From the NCBI RefSeq assembly GCF_009695585.1, contig NZ_VUNR01000003.1, positions 1 to 64,000 of the forward strand: 64,000 nt of DNA. Reading direction: 5' to 3'. Below, in pieces: positions 25,429 to 35,288 of this stretch (the first letter of the stretch is position 1; each line of letters opens with the position of its first letter). Origin of the DNA: Anaerovibrio slackiae (GTDB lineage: Bacteria; Bacillota; Negativicutes; Selenomonadales; Selenomonadaceae). Below the pieces are notes generated by a model. It searched no databases. It was not told the DNA's origin and saw nothing but the letters and a program-made list of their open reading frames with translations. The position numbers and the translations under genes are program-made.

Positions 25429-27489
25429 ATGATGCGTAAAAATAATTCTTTGAGTAAAGAGATTTTTTCCAGTGCGGTGGCAGAGGCCTTCAAGAAGCTG
25501 TCTCCCGGCAAGCAGCTGGAAAATCCTGTTATGTTTTTGGTATATATGTCCTCGGTGCTGACAACCTTGCTTTTCGTGGCAGGTGCAACGGGGTTCTATG
25601 AGGATGCACCTGTATGGTTTTCCTTGGCCATAGCAGTTTTGCTGTGGTTTACGGTGCTGTTTGCCAATTTTGCGGAGGCAATTGCCGAGGGCAGGGGCAA
25701 GGCACAGGCGGATGCCCTGCGTTCAGCCAAGAAGGATGTGGATGCCTTTAGGCTCATTTCCCCTGATTATCAGGCGGAGGGAGAGGTAGTGGCAGCTTCC
25801 AGCCTCCGCCCCGGGGATTTTGTGCTGGTCAGGGCAGGGGAGCAGATTCCGGCTGATGGCGAGGTAGTTCAGGGGGCGGCCTCTGTGGATGAGTCGGCTG
25901 TAACCGGCGAATCAGCCCCTGTTATCAGGGAAAGCGGCGGTGACAGGAGTGCCGTTACCGGCGGTACGCAGGTATTGTCCGACTGGCTGGTGATACAGGT
26001 AACCAGTGAGCCGGGTAAGAGCTTTTTGGATAAGATGATTGCCATGGTGGAGGGGGCAGCCAGAAAGAAGACGCCTAACGAGCTGGCTTTGCAGATTTTC
26101 CTGGTGGCCCTGTCCATAATCTTTATTCTTGTAACTATGTCACTTTATAGCTACAAGTGGTTTGCTCAGAATGAGCTGAATGTGCATGAGGTGATTTCTG
26201 TTACCCAGCTGACGGCACTTTTGGTCTGCCTGGCACCTACTACCATTGGTGCGCTGCTGTCAGCTATCGGTATTGCCGGTATGAGCAGGCTCAATCAGGC
26301 CAATGTGCTGGCCATGAGCGGCCGTGCTATTGAGGCGGCAGGTGATGTGGATGTGCTGCTTTTGGACAAGACAGGCACGATTACCCTGGGCAATCGTCAG
26401 GCATCAGAGTTTATCCCTGTGGATGGTGCCACAGCAGAGGAGCTGGCAGATGCAGCCCAGCTGGCCTCCCTGGCAGATGAAACCCCTGAGGGGCGCAGCA
26501 TTGTTCAGCTGGCCAAGGAGCAGTTCGGCATCCGTGAGCGGCAGCTGGCAGAAAACGAGGTGACCTTTGTGCCTTTTGCGGCTCAGACCCGCATGAGCGG
26601 TGCTGATATTGGCACTATGCAGATTCGCAAGGGAGCGGCTGATGCCCTGCAACGGTATATAGAAGAAAAGGGCGGCGTGTTCAGCGAGGAGTGCCGCCAG
26701 GCGGTGGACAGGGTGGCAAAGGCCGGCGGTACGCCGCTGGTAGTGGCCAGGGATGCCCGTATTTTGGGCGTTATCTACCTGAAGGATATCATCAAGGACG
26801 GTGTAAAAGACAAGTTTGCTGACCTGCGCAGAATGGGTATCAAGACGATTATGATTACCGGTGATAATCCGGTGACGGCAGCAGCAATTGCAGCCGAAGC
26901 GGGAGTGGATGATTTTCTGGCGGAGGCAACGCCGGAGGCCAAGCTGGCCATGATCAGGGATTATCAGGCAAAGGGGCACATGGTAGCCATGACAGGTGAC
27001 GGTACCAATGATGCCCCGGCACTGGCACAGGCAGATGTGGCGGTTGCCATGAACACAGGCACTCAGGCCGCCAAGGAAGCAGGCAACATGGTAGATTTGG
27101 ATTCGTCCCCTACCAAGCTGATAGAGATTGTCCGCATAGGAAAGCAGCTCCTGATGACCAGGGGCAGCCTGACTACTTTTAGCATTGCCAATGACCTGGC
27201 AAAGTATTTTGCCATCGTACCTGCTTTGTTTGCAGGGCTTTACCCACAGCTTAATGCTCTGAATGTCATGGGGCTGAAAAGCCCGGAGACGGCCATTTTG
27301 TCAGCGGTGGTTTATAATGCCTTCATCATTGTGGCATTGATACCACTTGCCCTGAAAGGCGTTGCCTATCGGGAAGCCTCGGCGGCATCAATGCTGCGGC
27401 ACAATCTTTTGGTGTATGGCGCAGGCGGTATAATCGTGCCATTTGTGTGCATCAAGCTATTGGATATGCTTTTCGGATTATTTATTTGA
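25429..27489 (+). CDS. kdpB: Potassium-transporting ATPase ATP-binding subunit B
   Basis: 686 residues from ATG at 25429 (next ATG three bases on also possible). P-type ATPase motifs: TGESAPV (actuator), [13 protein letters not shown] (phosphorylation Asp), [20 protein letters not shown], and [17 protein letters not shown]. Seven membrane segments as usual for KdpB. Hydrolyses ATP to drive K+ uptake. An 84-base gap separates it from kdpA without an obvious structure. Confidence 0.97.
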   Translation: MMRKNNSLSKEIFSSAVAEAFKKLSPGKQLENPVMFLVYMSSVLTTLLFVAGATGFYEDAPVWFSLAIAVLLWFTVLFANFAEAIAEGRGKAQADALRSAKKDVDAFRLISPDYQAEGEVVAASSLRPGDFVLVRAGEQIPADGEVVQGAASVDESAVTGESAPVIRESGGDRSAVTGGTQVLSDWLVIQVTSEPGKSFLDKMIAMVEGAARKKTPNELALQIFLVALSIIFILVTMSLYSYKWFAQNELNVHEVISVTQLTALLVCLAPTTIGALLSAIGIAGMSRLNQANVLAMSGRAIEAAGDVDVLLLDKTGTITLGNRQASEFIPVDGATAEELADAAQLASLADETPEGRSIVQLAKEQFGIRERQLAENEVTFVPFAAQTRMSGADIGTMQIRKGAADALQRYIEEKGGVFSEECRQAVDRVAKAGGTPLVVARDARILGVIYLKDIIKDGVKDKFADLRRMGIKTIMITGDNPVTAAAIAAEAGVDDFLAEATPEAKLAMIRDYQAKGHMVAMTGDGTNDAPALAQADVAVAMNTGTQAAKEAGNMVDLDSSPTKLIEIVRIGKQLLMTRGSLTTFSIANDLAKYFAIVPALFAGLYPQLNALNVMGLKSPETAILSAVVYNAFIIVALIPLALKGVAYREASAASMLRHNLLVYGAGGIIVPFVCIKLLDMLFGLFI

Positions 27490-27576
27490 CCGGGGTATTT
27501 TATCAGGTTATTTGTTTGATCGGCCACCTGCTGGTGAGATTTTTCAGGGGTCTGATTTTGGAAAGAAGGATTTACG

Positions 27577-28191
27577 ATGGAAGGGAAAAAGACAATTTTG
27601 CGGCAGTCAGTTGGCATGCTGCTGGCGTTTACGATTTTGCTGGGAGGCGTGTATACCCTGGCTATGACGGGGCTGACTCAGATGCTGTTTCCCAGGCAGG
27701 CTAATGGGAGCCTGATATATGCCGGGGATGGCAGCAGGATATGCGGCTCAGAATATCTGGCACAGCCCTTTGAGGCAAAAAATCATCTGTGGGGCAGGGT
27801 GATGAATGTAAGCGGTGATGCCTTGAGGGACAAGGACGGCAGCCCATTATTGTATGGAGGGCCGTCAAATCTCAGTCCTGCCGGTGAGGATTTCGGTAAA
27901 ATGATGGCGGAAAATGTTGCCAAAATCCGGGCGGCTCACCCGGAGATGAAGGATGCGCCAATTCCTGTGGATTTGGTGACTTCTTCCGGCAGCGGGCTGG
28001 ACCCGGAGATTTCTCTGGCAGCTGCTGAGTATCAGGTGCCGAGGCTGGCACGGGAAACCGGCCGCAGCCAGGCGGAAGTCCGGGAGATTATCGGCAAATG
28101 CACCTCGGGGAGGCTTCTGGGCATATTCGGTGAGCCACGGGTCAATGTGCTGAAGGTAAATCTGATGCTGGATGAACAGCTAAGTAAATAA
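27577..28191 (+). CDS. kdpC: Potassium-transporting ATPase subunit C
   Basis: 204 residues. One N-terminal membrane segment (about 8-32), then the KdpC periplasmic domain with FPRQANGSLI, GSEYLAQPF, GGPSNLSPAGEDF, and the conserved VTSSGSGLDPEISLAAAEYQ and ARETGRS. Slightly diverged: LWGRVMNVSGDAL stands where most KdpC have a YFxGRPS motif. Increases the ATP affinity of the Kdp complex. Confidence 0.94.
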   Translation: MEGKKTILRQSVGMLLAFTILLGGVYTLAMTGLTQMLFPRQANGSLIYAGDGSRICGSEYLAQPFEAKNHLWGRVMNVSGDALRDKDGSPLLYGGPSNLSPAGEDFGKMMAENVAKIRAAHPEMKDAPIPVDLVTSSGSGLDPEISLAAAEYQVPRLARETGRSQAEVREIIGKCTSGRLLGIFGEPRVNVLKVNLMLDEQLSK

Positions 28192-28290
28192 TATTTTTTG
28201 GACAGGGTGCAACATGGGGATTATTCTCATACTGCGCCCTTGCATCGTATGTAGTATAATGAGTTTATGAAAAGGCAAGGAGATGATGCT

Positions 28291-30978
28291 ATGGACAGGG
28301 GAAGGCCGGAGGATTTTTTGCAGCAGCTAAAGGCGGCGGAGCAGGCAGATGGGCAGCCGGGCAGGGGACGGCTGAAAATATTTTTTGGCTATGCGGCAGG
28401 GGTTGGCAAGACTTATGCCATGCTGGAGGCGGCTCATGAGGCGAAAAAGGCGGGGATTGATGTGGTATGCGGCTACATTGAGCCTCATCAGCGTCCTGCT
28501 ACTACTGCCTTGCTGGATGGCTTGGAAGTTCTGCCCCTGAAAAGGGGGATTTATCACGGCATTGAGCTTTCCGAGCTGGATGTGGACGGGGTGCTGGAAC
28601 GCAGGCCGCGGCTGGTGCTGGTGGATGAGCTGGCACATACCAATGCAGGCTTTTGCCGTCATCAGAAGCGGATGCAGGATATAGAGGAACTGCTGCGGGC
28701 TGGTATCAATGTCTATACATCTGTCAACGTGCAGCATATTGAGAGCCTCAATGACAAGGTGGCGGCTATTACGGGGGTAATTGTCCGGGAGCGCATTCCC
28801 GATGAGATTTTTGACCGGGCTGACCAGGTGGAGCTGGTGGACATTGAGGCGGAGGAGCTTTTGGAACGGCTGCAGGCAGGCAAGATTTACCGCAACCCGG
28901 AGCAGGCAATGCAGGGATTTTTTTTCAAGGAAAACCTGACTGCCCTCAGGGAAATAGCCCTCAGGCGCATGGCGGAAAGGGTAAGCCACAGGGAAAGCAG
29001 CCGTCAGGTGCCCATAGATGAGCATATCCTGATAGGCTTGTCATCGTCACCCACCAATGCCAATGTTATCCGCACGGCAGCCCGGCTGGCAACGGCCTTC
29101 AACGGCAGGTTTACGGCACTTTTTGTGGAGCCGCCGGGGTATGCCAATATGCTGCCGGAGGACAAGGCGAGGCTGGCGGAGAATACCCGTCTGGCCCAGT
29201 CCTTGGGGGCGAAGGTGGCAACTGCCTACGGTGAGGATGTGGCATGGCAGATTGCTGAATATGTGAAGCAGGCAAAGGTGTCAAAGGTGGTGCTGGGGCG
29301 TTCCACCACGAAGAAGCCTTTTTGGTCCAGGAGCAGGACTTTTTCTGAAAGATTGATTGAACTGGTACCCCGGCTGGATATTTACGTTATACCTGACAGT
29401 AACAGCACCGAATATGTGCCGGACAGGCACCTGAAGGGCAGGCAGGAGTTTTTCGGTCAAAGGGTGAAGGATATGGCCGTTGTGGCAGCATCCCTGCTGG
29501 CGTGTACCGGGCTGGGCATGGGGCTGCGCAGCCTGGACATGAATGTGGAATCTGTGCTGCTCCTGTACATTCTGATGTCGCTGGCACCAGCCCTGCTGAC
29601 AAGCAGCTGGGTGTACAGCCTGTTTGTCTCGGTCGGCAGTGTCCTTTTGTTTAATTTTATGTTTAGCGAGCCACTTTATACTTTTGAAGTGTACGATGCC
29701 GGTTACCCTGTGACTTTTGCGGTGCTTTTTATTGTGTCGCTTACGGTGGGCTTTTTGACGCGGAAGGTAAAGCGGCAGGCGGAGCTGGCATCACGCAAGG
29801 CATATAGCATGGAGATTTTGCTGGAAACTGCCAGCCTTTTGCAGCAGGCGGAGGATGTAGCAGGGATTTATCGCGTTACGGCAAAGCAGCTCAACCGCCT
29901 TCTTGACAAGCCGGTGCTGATTTATCCTCAGGATAATTTCCAGCCTGTATATGTGGAGGGGATAGACACTGATAATGGGGCTTGGGAGAAGCAGCGCATT
30001 TACGAGGAATTGACCGCTCGTGATGAGCAGGCGGTAGCGGCCTGGGTACTGCGCAATAACAAGCATGCCGGGGCAGGGACAGGTACCCTGCCGGGCTCCA
30101 AGTGCTTGTATCTGGCAATCCGCAGCGGCAGCAGGGTAATGGGTGTTGTAGGTGTCGGCCTTTACGATGCCCGGCTGGAAAGCTTTGAGAATAACATGCT
30201 GATTTCTATTTTGAGCAGCTGCGCCATGGCACTGGAAAAGGAGAGGCAGCGCACTAAGAGGCGCAATGTGGAAGTCAAGGCACGGCAGGAGGAACTCAGG
30301 AGCAGCCTGCTCAGGGGGATTTCTCACGACCTCAGGACGCCCCTGACTACCATTATGGGCAACGCGGAGCTTCTGCAGCAGGATGGCTTCGGGCTGGATG
30401 AGGCAAAGAAACAGGAAGTATGCCGGGATATTGCCGAGGATGCAGGCTGGCTCATCAGCATGGTGGAAAACTTGCTGGCGGTGACCAGGATACAGGGGGG
30501 CACCATGCAGATACGGCAGGAGCCGGAGGTATTGTCAGATATTGTGCAGGCGGCGATAAGCCACAGCGGCAAAAGGCTGGCCGCGCATCCAGTGAAGGTA
30601 GAGCTGGCAGACGAGTACATGATGGTAAAGGCGGATAGCAGGCTGATAATTCAGGTGCTGATGAATCTCCTGGACAATGCGGTTAAATATACACCGGCAG
30701 GTGGCGCTATACGGATTTCTGCGGTAGAAAAGGAAGACTGGGTGCAGATAGATGTAAGCGACTCAGGCCACGGGGTTGATGATAAGCTGAAGGCAACTAT
30801 TTTTGACAGTTTTGTGACAGGTAAGGCATACCGGGCGGATTCCCGCCGGGGGCTGGGCATAGGCCTGTCCCTGTGCCGGGCGATTGTGGAGGCTCACGGA
30901 GGCAGGATAGAAGTGCTAGACAATACGCCTCAGGGGGCTGTTTTCCGCTTTACCCTGCCGCTGGTGGAGCTGGGCTAG
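28291..30978 (+). CDS. kdpD: Sensor histidine kinase KdpD
   Basis: 895 residues from the ATG at 28291, chosen because AAGGAG lies eight bases upstream. N-terminal KdpD domain with Walker A FFGYAAGVGKTYAML and VDELAHTNAGFCRHQKR, a Usp domain (about 245-370, HILIGLSSSPTNANVIRTAA), four membrane segments (about 395-500), a GAF-like region, HisKA with the phosphorylated His in LLRGISHDLRTPLTTIMGNA, and HATPase with NLLDNAVKY, GHGVDDK and RRGLGIGLSL. Senses low K+/osmotic state and phosphorylates KdpE. Follows kdpC by 99 bases. Confidence 0.96.
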   Translation: MDRGRPEDFLQQLKAAEQADGQPGRGRLKIFFGYAAGVGKTYAMLEAAHEAKKAGIDVVCGYIEPHQRPATTALLDGLEVLPLKRGIYHGIELSELDVDGVLERRPRLVLVDELAHTNAGFCRHQKRMQDIEELLRAGINVYTSVNVQHIESLNDKVAAITGVIVRERIPDEIFDRADQVELVDIEAEELLERLQAGKIYRNPEQAMQGFFFKENLTALREIALRRMAERVSHRESSRQVPIDEHILIGLSSSPTNANVIRTAARLATAFNGRFTALFVEPPGYANMLPEDKARLAENTRLAQSLGAKVATAYGEDVAWQIAEYVKQAKVSKVVLGRSTTKKPFWSRSRTFSERLIELVPRLDIYVIPDSNSTEYVPDRHLKGRQEFFGQRVKDMAVVAASLLACTGLGMGLRSLDMNVESVLLLYILMSLAPALLTSSWVYSLFVSVGSVLLFNFMFSEPLYTFEVYDAGYPVTFAVLFIVSLTVGFLTRKVKRQAELASRKAYSMEILLETASLLQQAEDVAGIYRVTAKQLNRLLDKPVLIYPQDNFQPVYVEGIDTDNGAWEKQRIYEELTARDEQAVAAWVLRNNKHAGAGTGTLPGSKCLYLAIRSGSRVMGVVGVGLYDARLESFENNMLISILSSCAMALEKERQRTKRRNVEVKARQEELRSSLLRGISHDLRTPLTTIMGNAELLQQDGFGLDEAKKQEVCRDIAEDAGWLISMVENLLAVTRIQGGTMQIRQEPEVLSDIVQAAISHSGKRLAAHPVKVELADEYMMVKADSRLIIQVLMNLLDNAVKYTPAGGAIRISAVEKEDWVQIDVSDSGHGVDDKLKATIFDSFVTGKAYRADSRRGLGIGLSLCRAIVEAHGGRIEVLDNTPQGAVFRFTLPLVELG

Positions 30979-31044
30979 AAGGTATCTGATGAAATTGGCA
31001 TAGAATGGCGGTTTTTGTGATGGGTATAGAAAGGGGACATGGTG

Positions 31045-31749
31045 ATGAATAAACCGGCGATATTAATCGTGGAGGATGACAAAAGCATCCGCAATCTGAT
31101 AACGGTGACATTGGAAGCTGAGGGGTATCCGTTTTATGTGGCAGAAAATGCCAGGGAGGCAATCTTGGCATCTACCAGCAAGCAACCGGATATTGTGCTG
31201 CTGGATTTGGGATTGCCGGATATGGATGGTGTTGAGGTAATCAAGAAAATCCGCAGCTGGTCTGAGATGCCCATTATTATTGTCAGTGCCAGAAGTGATG
31301 ACAGGGACAAGGTGGAGGCGCTGGATGCCGGTGCGGATGACTACATTACCAAGCCCTTTAGCGTGGAGGAGCTTTTGGCAAGAGTACGGGCAGTGACCAG
31401 ACGGCTGAAAGCCCTGCGGAAGGCTGCAAAAGCCCCGGTGGAACCGGCAGAACGGGAACGTTATGTAGATGGGGAGCTGGAGATTGATTTTGCAGCAAAG
31501 CTTGTCAGGGTGAAGGGTGAGGAAATTCACCTGACCAATATGGAGTACAAGCTGCTGGCTGTGCTGGCGCGGAATTCAGGCAAGGTGCTGACCTATAAAT
31601 ACCTTTTGCGCCAGGTCTGGGGCAGTGCGCTGGAAAGTGATATGGCATCATTGAGGGTGTTTATGGTGTCCCTGCGGAAAAAGCTGGCAAAAAGCAGTGG
31701 CAGGCAGTATTTGCAGACTCATGTGGGCATAGGGTACAGGCTGATTTGA
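31045..31749 (+). CDS. kdpE: Response regulator KdpE
   Basis: 234 residues. OmpR family: receiver domain with acidic pocket VEDD, phospho-acceptor in VLLDLGLPDMDG, Lys in YITKPFSVEELLARV; winged-helix domain with LTNMEYKLLAVLARNSGKVL and HVGIGYRLI. Activates kdpFABC under K+ limitation. Start at 31045 chosen over 31039 because AAGGGG is eight bases upstream of the former. Confidence 0.95.
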   Translation: MNKPAILIVEDDKSIRNLITVTLEAEGYPFYVAENAREAILASTSKQPDIVLLDLGLPDMDGVEVIKKIRSWSEMPIIIVSARSDDRDKVEALDAGADDYITKPFSVEELLARVRAVTRRLKALRKAAKAPVEPAERERYVDGELEIDFAAKLVRVKGEEIHLTNMEYKLLAVLARNSGKVLTYKYLLRQVWGSALESDMASLRVFMVSLRKKLAKSSGRQYLQTHVGIGYRLI

Positions 31750-31862
31750 CCTATGTGAAAACACTGAAAGAATTTTGCAAATATTATTTCAATCGTATTC
31801 TGCTCTATTACTTACAGTTACAAATTAATTATCCTATAATTACTGGAATTTATGAATTTACA

Positions 31863-31892
31863 TTGACAATGAGGCCGAAATTACGGTATTAT
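31863..31892 (+). promoter_or_regulatory. Promoter of gap
   Basis: -35 TTGACA (31863-31868, perfect), 18-base spacer, -10 TATTAT (31887-31892). Places the start of transcription near 31899, right at a structured leader. Confidence 0.7.
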
Positions 31893-31900
31893 TATAGTAA

Positions 31901-31999
31901 TCAAAGGAGGAGCGAGGCAGGTAGCATGGAGCTCTGTCGGTGTGCCGTAGCATGCCTCATTAGCGGATGGACTCCTGTGCTCACGCTGGTCTCCTGACA
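31901..31999 (+). promoter_or_regulatory. Structured 5' leader of gap, possibly with a leader ORF
   Basis: The first ~100 transcribed bases can fold strongly: AGGAGGAGCG (31905-31914) pairs with CGCTGGTCTCCT (31987-31998) as an outer helix, with GCATG/CATGC, GAGGCA/TGCCTC (alternatives) and GCG/CGC helices inside. TTCTTTTTT follows at about 32003. A 23-codon ORF (31926-31997, MELCRCAVACLISGWTPVLT...) lies wholly within this structure. It does not match a riboswitch class I can recognise. An attenuator or mRNA-stabilising leader is possible. Confidence 0.4.
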
Positions 32000-32033
32000 A
32001 TTCTTTTTTAAGTTTATAGGGGGTATTTTTAAC

Positions 32034-33047
32034 ATGGCAGTTAAAGTAGCTATTAATGGTTTTGGTCGTATTGGTCGTTTGGCATTCCGTCAGATGTTCG
32101 ATGCCGAGGGTTACGAAGTTGTTGCAATCAACGACCTCACCAGCCCGAAGATGTTGGCTCATCTGCTGAAGTATGACTCCTCCCAGGGCAAGTACAAGTA
32201 CGCTGATGCTGTAACTGCAGGCGAGGATTCCATCACTGTAAACGGCAAGGAGATCAAGATCTATGCTTGCGCAAACGCTGCAGAGATTCCTTGGGGCAAG
32301 CACGATGTAGACGTAGTTCTCGAGTGCACCGGTTTCTACACCTCCAAGGAGAAGGCTTCTGCACATCTGACTGCAGGCGCAAAGAAGGTTGTTATCTCTG
32401 CTCCAGCAGGCAACGACCTCCCTACTATCGTTTACAACGTAAACCACACTAACCTGACTAAGGAAGACAAGGTTATCTCCGCTGCTTCCTGCACCACCAA
32501 CTGCCTGGCTCCAATGGCTAAGGCTCTGAACGATCTGGCTCCTATCAAGTCCGGTATCATGGCTACTATCCATGCTTACACTGGTGACCAGATGACTCTG
32601 GACGGCCCACAGCGCAAGGGTGACCTCCGTCGTTCCCGTGCAGCTGCTGTAAACATCGTTCCTAACTCCACTGGTGCTGCAAAGGCTATCGGCCTGGTAA
32701 TCCCAGAGCTGAAGGGCAAGTTGATCGGTGCTGCTCAGCGCGTTCCTACCCCTACCGGTTCCACCACTTTGCTCTTTGCTGTAGTAGATAAGGAAGTAAC
32801 TGTTGATGAGGTTAATGCAGCTATGAAGGCACAGGCTACTGAGTCCTTCGGCTACAACGAGGATGAGATCGTTTCCAGCGACATCATCGGCATGAAGTAC
32901 GGTTCCCTGTTCGATGCTACCCAGACTATGGTTAGCCCTATCGGCAACGGCCAGACTCAGGTTCAGGTTGTTTCCTGGTATGACAACGAGAACTCCTACA
33001 CCAGCCAGATGGTTCGCACCATTAAGTACTTCGCTGAGTTGGGCTGA
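32034..33047 (+). CDS. gap: Glyceraldehyde-3-phosphate dehydrogenase
   Basis: 337 residues. N-terminal NAD-binding [18 protein letters not shown], catalytic Cys in [24 protein letters not shown], and C-terminal [16 protein letters not shown]. Oxidises glyceraldehyde-3-phosphate to 1,3-bisphosphoglycerate in glycolysis, cytoplasmic. Codon use (GTT, GCT, CTG/CTC, GGT, AAG) is strongly biased, as in very highly expressed genes, unlike the kdp genes before it. Followed by a hairpin and pgk. Confidence 0.98.
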   Translation: MAVKVAINGFGRIGRLAFRQMFDAEGYEVVAINDLTSPKMLAHLLKYDSSQGKYKYADAVTAGEDSITVNGKEIKIYACANAAEIPWGKHDVDVVLECTGFYTSKEKASAHLTAGAKKVVISAPAGNDLPTIVYNVNHTNLTKEDKVISAASCTTNCLAPMAKALNDLAPIKSGIMATIHAYTGDQMTLDGPQRKGDLRRSRAAAVNIVPNSTGAAKAIGLVIPELKGKLIGAAQRVPTPTGSTTLLFAVVDKEVTVDEVNAAMKAQATESFGYNEDEIVSSDIIGMKYGSLFDATQTMVSPIGNGQTQVQVVSWYDNENSYTSQMVRTIKYFAELG

Positions 33048-33086
33048 TTTTCCGAGTTCGGTAACTCAATAACTTAAAGATCCATT

Positions 33087-33143
33087 GAGGTCCGGCCTTT
33101 GGCTTTCTGGAGAGAGCCAGTTTGGGCCGGGCCTCTTCTTCTT
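33087..33143 (+). terminator. Hairpin between gap and pgk
   Basis: GAGGTCCGGCC pairs with GGCCGGGCCTC, with an inner TGGCT/AGCCA helix, then a pyrimidine-rich TTCTTCTTG. Long but without a clean T-tract: partial terminator or mRNA-stabilising structure. Confidence 0.5.
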
Positions 33144-33192
33144 GTAAAAGAAAAGGTATTCCCCATTATTTGAGCGGAGGTAAGATTTTTTC

Positions 33193-34392
33193 ATGAATAT
33201 GAACAAGAAAACCATTAAAGACGTTGATTTGAAGGGTAAAAAGGTATTCTGCCGTGTTGACTACAATGTTCCTTTCGATGAGAACATGAACATCACCAAC
33301 GATACCCGTATTCAGGCTACTGTTCCTACCGTGACCTATCTGCTGGAGCAGGGTGCTGCTGTTATTCTCGCTTGCCACATCGGCCGTCCATCTGAGGCTC
33401 GCGAGGACAAGTTCTCCACCAAGCACATTCTCAAGAGGCTTTCCGAAGTATTCAAGCAGGATGTAAAGTGGGCACCTGATTGTGTAGGTCCGGAGGCAGA
33501 GAAGGCTGCTGCTGATTTGAAGCCGGGTGAGATCCTGCTTCTTGAGAATCTCCGTTATCACAAGGAAGAAAAGAAGAATGACCCTGAGTTTGCAAAGCAG
33601 CTGGCTGCTCTGGCTGACATTGCTGTAAACGATGCTTTCGGTGTTTCTCACCGCGCTCATGCAGCCAATGTTGGCATTACCCAGTATCTGGAGTCCGTAG
33701 CAGGCTTCCTGATGGAGAAGGAGATCAACTTCATCGGCAAGACTCTGGAGGCTCCTCAGCGTCCGTTCGTTGCTATCATTGGCGGCGCGAAGGTTTCTGA
33801 CAAGATCGGCGTTATTTCCAACATGATTGACAAGGTTGATACCATCATCATCGGTGGCGGTATGGCTCATACCTTCGATGCAGCCCAGGGCCTGCCTATC
33901 GGCAAATCCCTCTGCGAGAAGGACAAGTTTGAGGAGGCATTGGCTCAGCTGGACAAGGCAAAGGAGAAGGGCGTAAAGGTTGTACTGCCTGTTGACCTGA
34001 CTATTGCTGACAAGTTCGGTGCTGATGCAAATACTCAGATTGTGGATGTGGACAAGGTTCCAGAGGATTGGGAGGCTCTCGACAGCGGTCCTAAGACCTC
34101 TGCTCTCTACAGCGAGGCTCTGGCTGGTGCCAAGACTGTTATCTGGAACGGTCCTATGGGAGTATTCGAGTTTGATGCTTTTGCAAAGGGTACTTTGGCT
34201 GTTGCCAAGGCTGTTGCCGAGGCTACCAAGAACGGTGCTACTTCTATCGTAGGTGGCGGTGACTCTATTGCAGCATTGAAGAAGACCGGCCTTGCTGATC
34301 AGATTTCCCACATTTCCACTGGCGGCGGTGCAACCCTCGAGTTCCTTGAGGGCAAGGTTCTGCCAGGCATTGCAGCAATCGCTGATAAGTAA
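33193..34392 (+). CDS. pgk: Phosphoglycerate kinase
   Basis: 399 residues. N-terminal VFCRVDYNVPFDENMNITND, GRPSEAREDKFS, ENLRYHKEEKKND, C-terminal nucleotide-binding WNGPMGVFEFDAFAKGT and GGGDSIAALKK, STGGGATLEFLEGK. Transfers phosphate from 1,3-bisphosphoglycerate to ADP. GGAGG lies 12 bases before the start, rather far; the ATG six bases on is an alternative. Second gene of the gap-pgk-tpiA-gpmI set, with the same strong codon bias. Confidence 0.98.
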   Translation: MNMNKKTIKDVDLKGKKVFCRVDYNVPFDENMNITNDTRIQATVPTVTYLLEQGAAVILACHIGRPSEAREDKFSTKHILKRLSEVFKQDVKWAPDCVGPEAEKAAADLKPGEILLLENLRYHKEEKKNDPEFAKQLAALADIAVNDAFGVSHRAHAANVGITQYLESVAGFLMEKEINFIGKTLEAPQRPFVAIIGGAKVSDKIGVISNMIDKVDTIIIGGGMAHTFDAAQGLPIGKSLCEKDKFEEALAQLDKAKEKGVKVVLPVDLTIADKFGADANTQIVDVDKVPEDWEALDSGPKTSALYSEALAGAKTVIWNGPMGVFEFDAFAKGTLAVAKAVAEATKNGATSIVGGGDSIAALKKTGLADQISHISTGGGATLEFLEGKVLPGIAAIADK

Positions 34393-34431
34393 TTTGACAT
34401 ATAAATAAAAATATAGGGGGAAAAATTAATT

Positions 34432-35184
34432 ATGGCACGTAGACCTATTATCGCTGGTAACTGGAAGATGAACAACACTATCGCAGAGGGCGTTGCCCTG
34501 ATCAAGGAGCTTGCTCCATTGGTTGCAGACGTTGAGGATGTTGACGTTGTTGCCTGCCCTACTGCAACTGCCCTGGCTGCTGTTGCCGAGGCTGCAAAGG
34601 GCACCAAAATCCATGTAGGTGCTCAGAATGTTCATTGGGAGCCAAAGGGAGCTTTCACCGGCGAGATTTCTACCGGCATGCTGAACGAAATTGGCGTAGA
34701 GTATTGCGTACTCGGTCATTCCGAGCGTCGTGATTATTTTGGTGAGACTGATGAGGGCGTAAACAAGCGTGCAAAGGCTGCTTTCGCTGCCGGCATCACT
34801 CCTATCATCTGCTGCGGTGAGTCCCTGGAGATTCGCGAGGCTGGCAACTACATCGACCATGTTGTTGCTCAGATCAACGCTGCTCTTGAGGGCTTCTCCG
34901 CTGACGAGGTTGCCAAGCTGGTTATCGCTTATGAGCCAATCTGGGCTATCGGCACCGGCAAGACCGCTACCTTTGAGCAGGCAGAGGAAGTTTGCAAGGC
35001 TATCCGCGAGGCTGTAGCTGCCAAGTTCAACCAGGAAGCTGCTGATGCAATCCGCATCCAGTATGGCGGTTCTGTAAAGCCAGCTACCATCAAGGACCTC
35101 ATGGCTCAGCCAAATGTTGATGGTGCATTGGTTGGCGGCGCTTCCCTGAAGGCTGCTGATTTCAGCGCAATCGTAAAGTTCTAA
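34432..35184 (+). CDS. tpiA: Triosephosphate isomerase
   Basis: 250 residues. RRPIIAGNWKMNNT (catalytic Lys), LGHSERRDYFGE (His), IAYEPIWAIGTGKTAT (catalytic Glu in YEPIW), and the phosphate-binding YGGSVKP and VGGASLKA. Interconverts dihydroxyacetone phosphate and glyceraldehyde-3-phosphate. 39 bases after pgk with AGGGGGG as ribosome site and no terminator between, so probably cotranscribed. Confidence 0.98.
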   Translation: MARRPIIAGNWKMNNTIAEGVALIKELAPLVADVEDVDVVACPTATALAAVAEAAKGTKIHVGAQNVHWEPKGAFTGEISTGMLNEIGVEYCVLGHSERRDYFGETDEGVNKRAKAAFAAGITPIICCGESLEIREAGNYIDHVVAQINAALEGFSADEVAKLVIAYEPIWAIGTGKTATFEQAEEVCKAIREAVAAKFNQEAADAIRIQYGGSVKPATIKDLMAQPNVDGALVGGASLKAADFSAIVKF

Positions 35185-35229
35185 TCAGTTTCTGATTTGA
35201 GTTTTCTTTTTGGTTTGTTATTTAGGCGG

Positions 35230-35253
35230 CAGGTGCCCGTCATCGGGCACCTG
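35230..35253 (+). terminator. Hairpin between tpiA and gpmI
   Basis: Perfect stem CAGGTGCCC/GGGCACCTG around six bases. T-rich sequence (GTTTTCTTTTATT) follows about 12 bases later. A partial terminator or processing site. Confidence 0.5.
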
Positions 35254-35288
35254 GCTGATTTGCGTTTTCTTTTATTGAGGTATATTTA

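Noticed and set aside
31926-31997. 23-codon ORF as a true peptide gene before gap
   Set aside because: It lies wholly within a strong RNA structure and the nearest good Shine-Dalgarno is 15 bases away, so I describe it only as a possible leader ORF.
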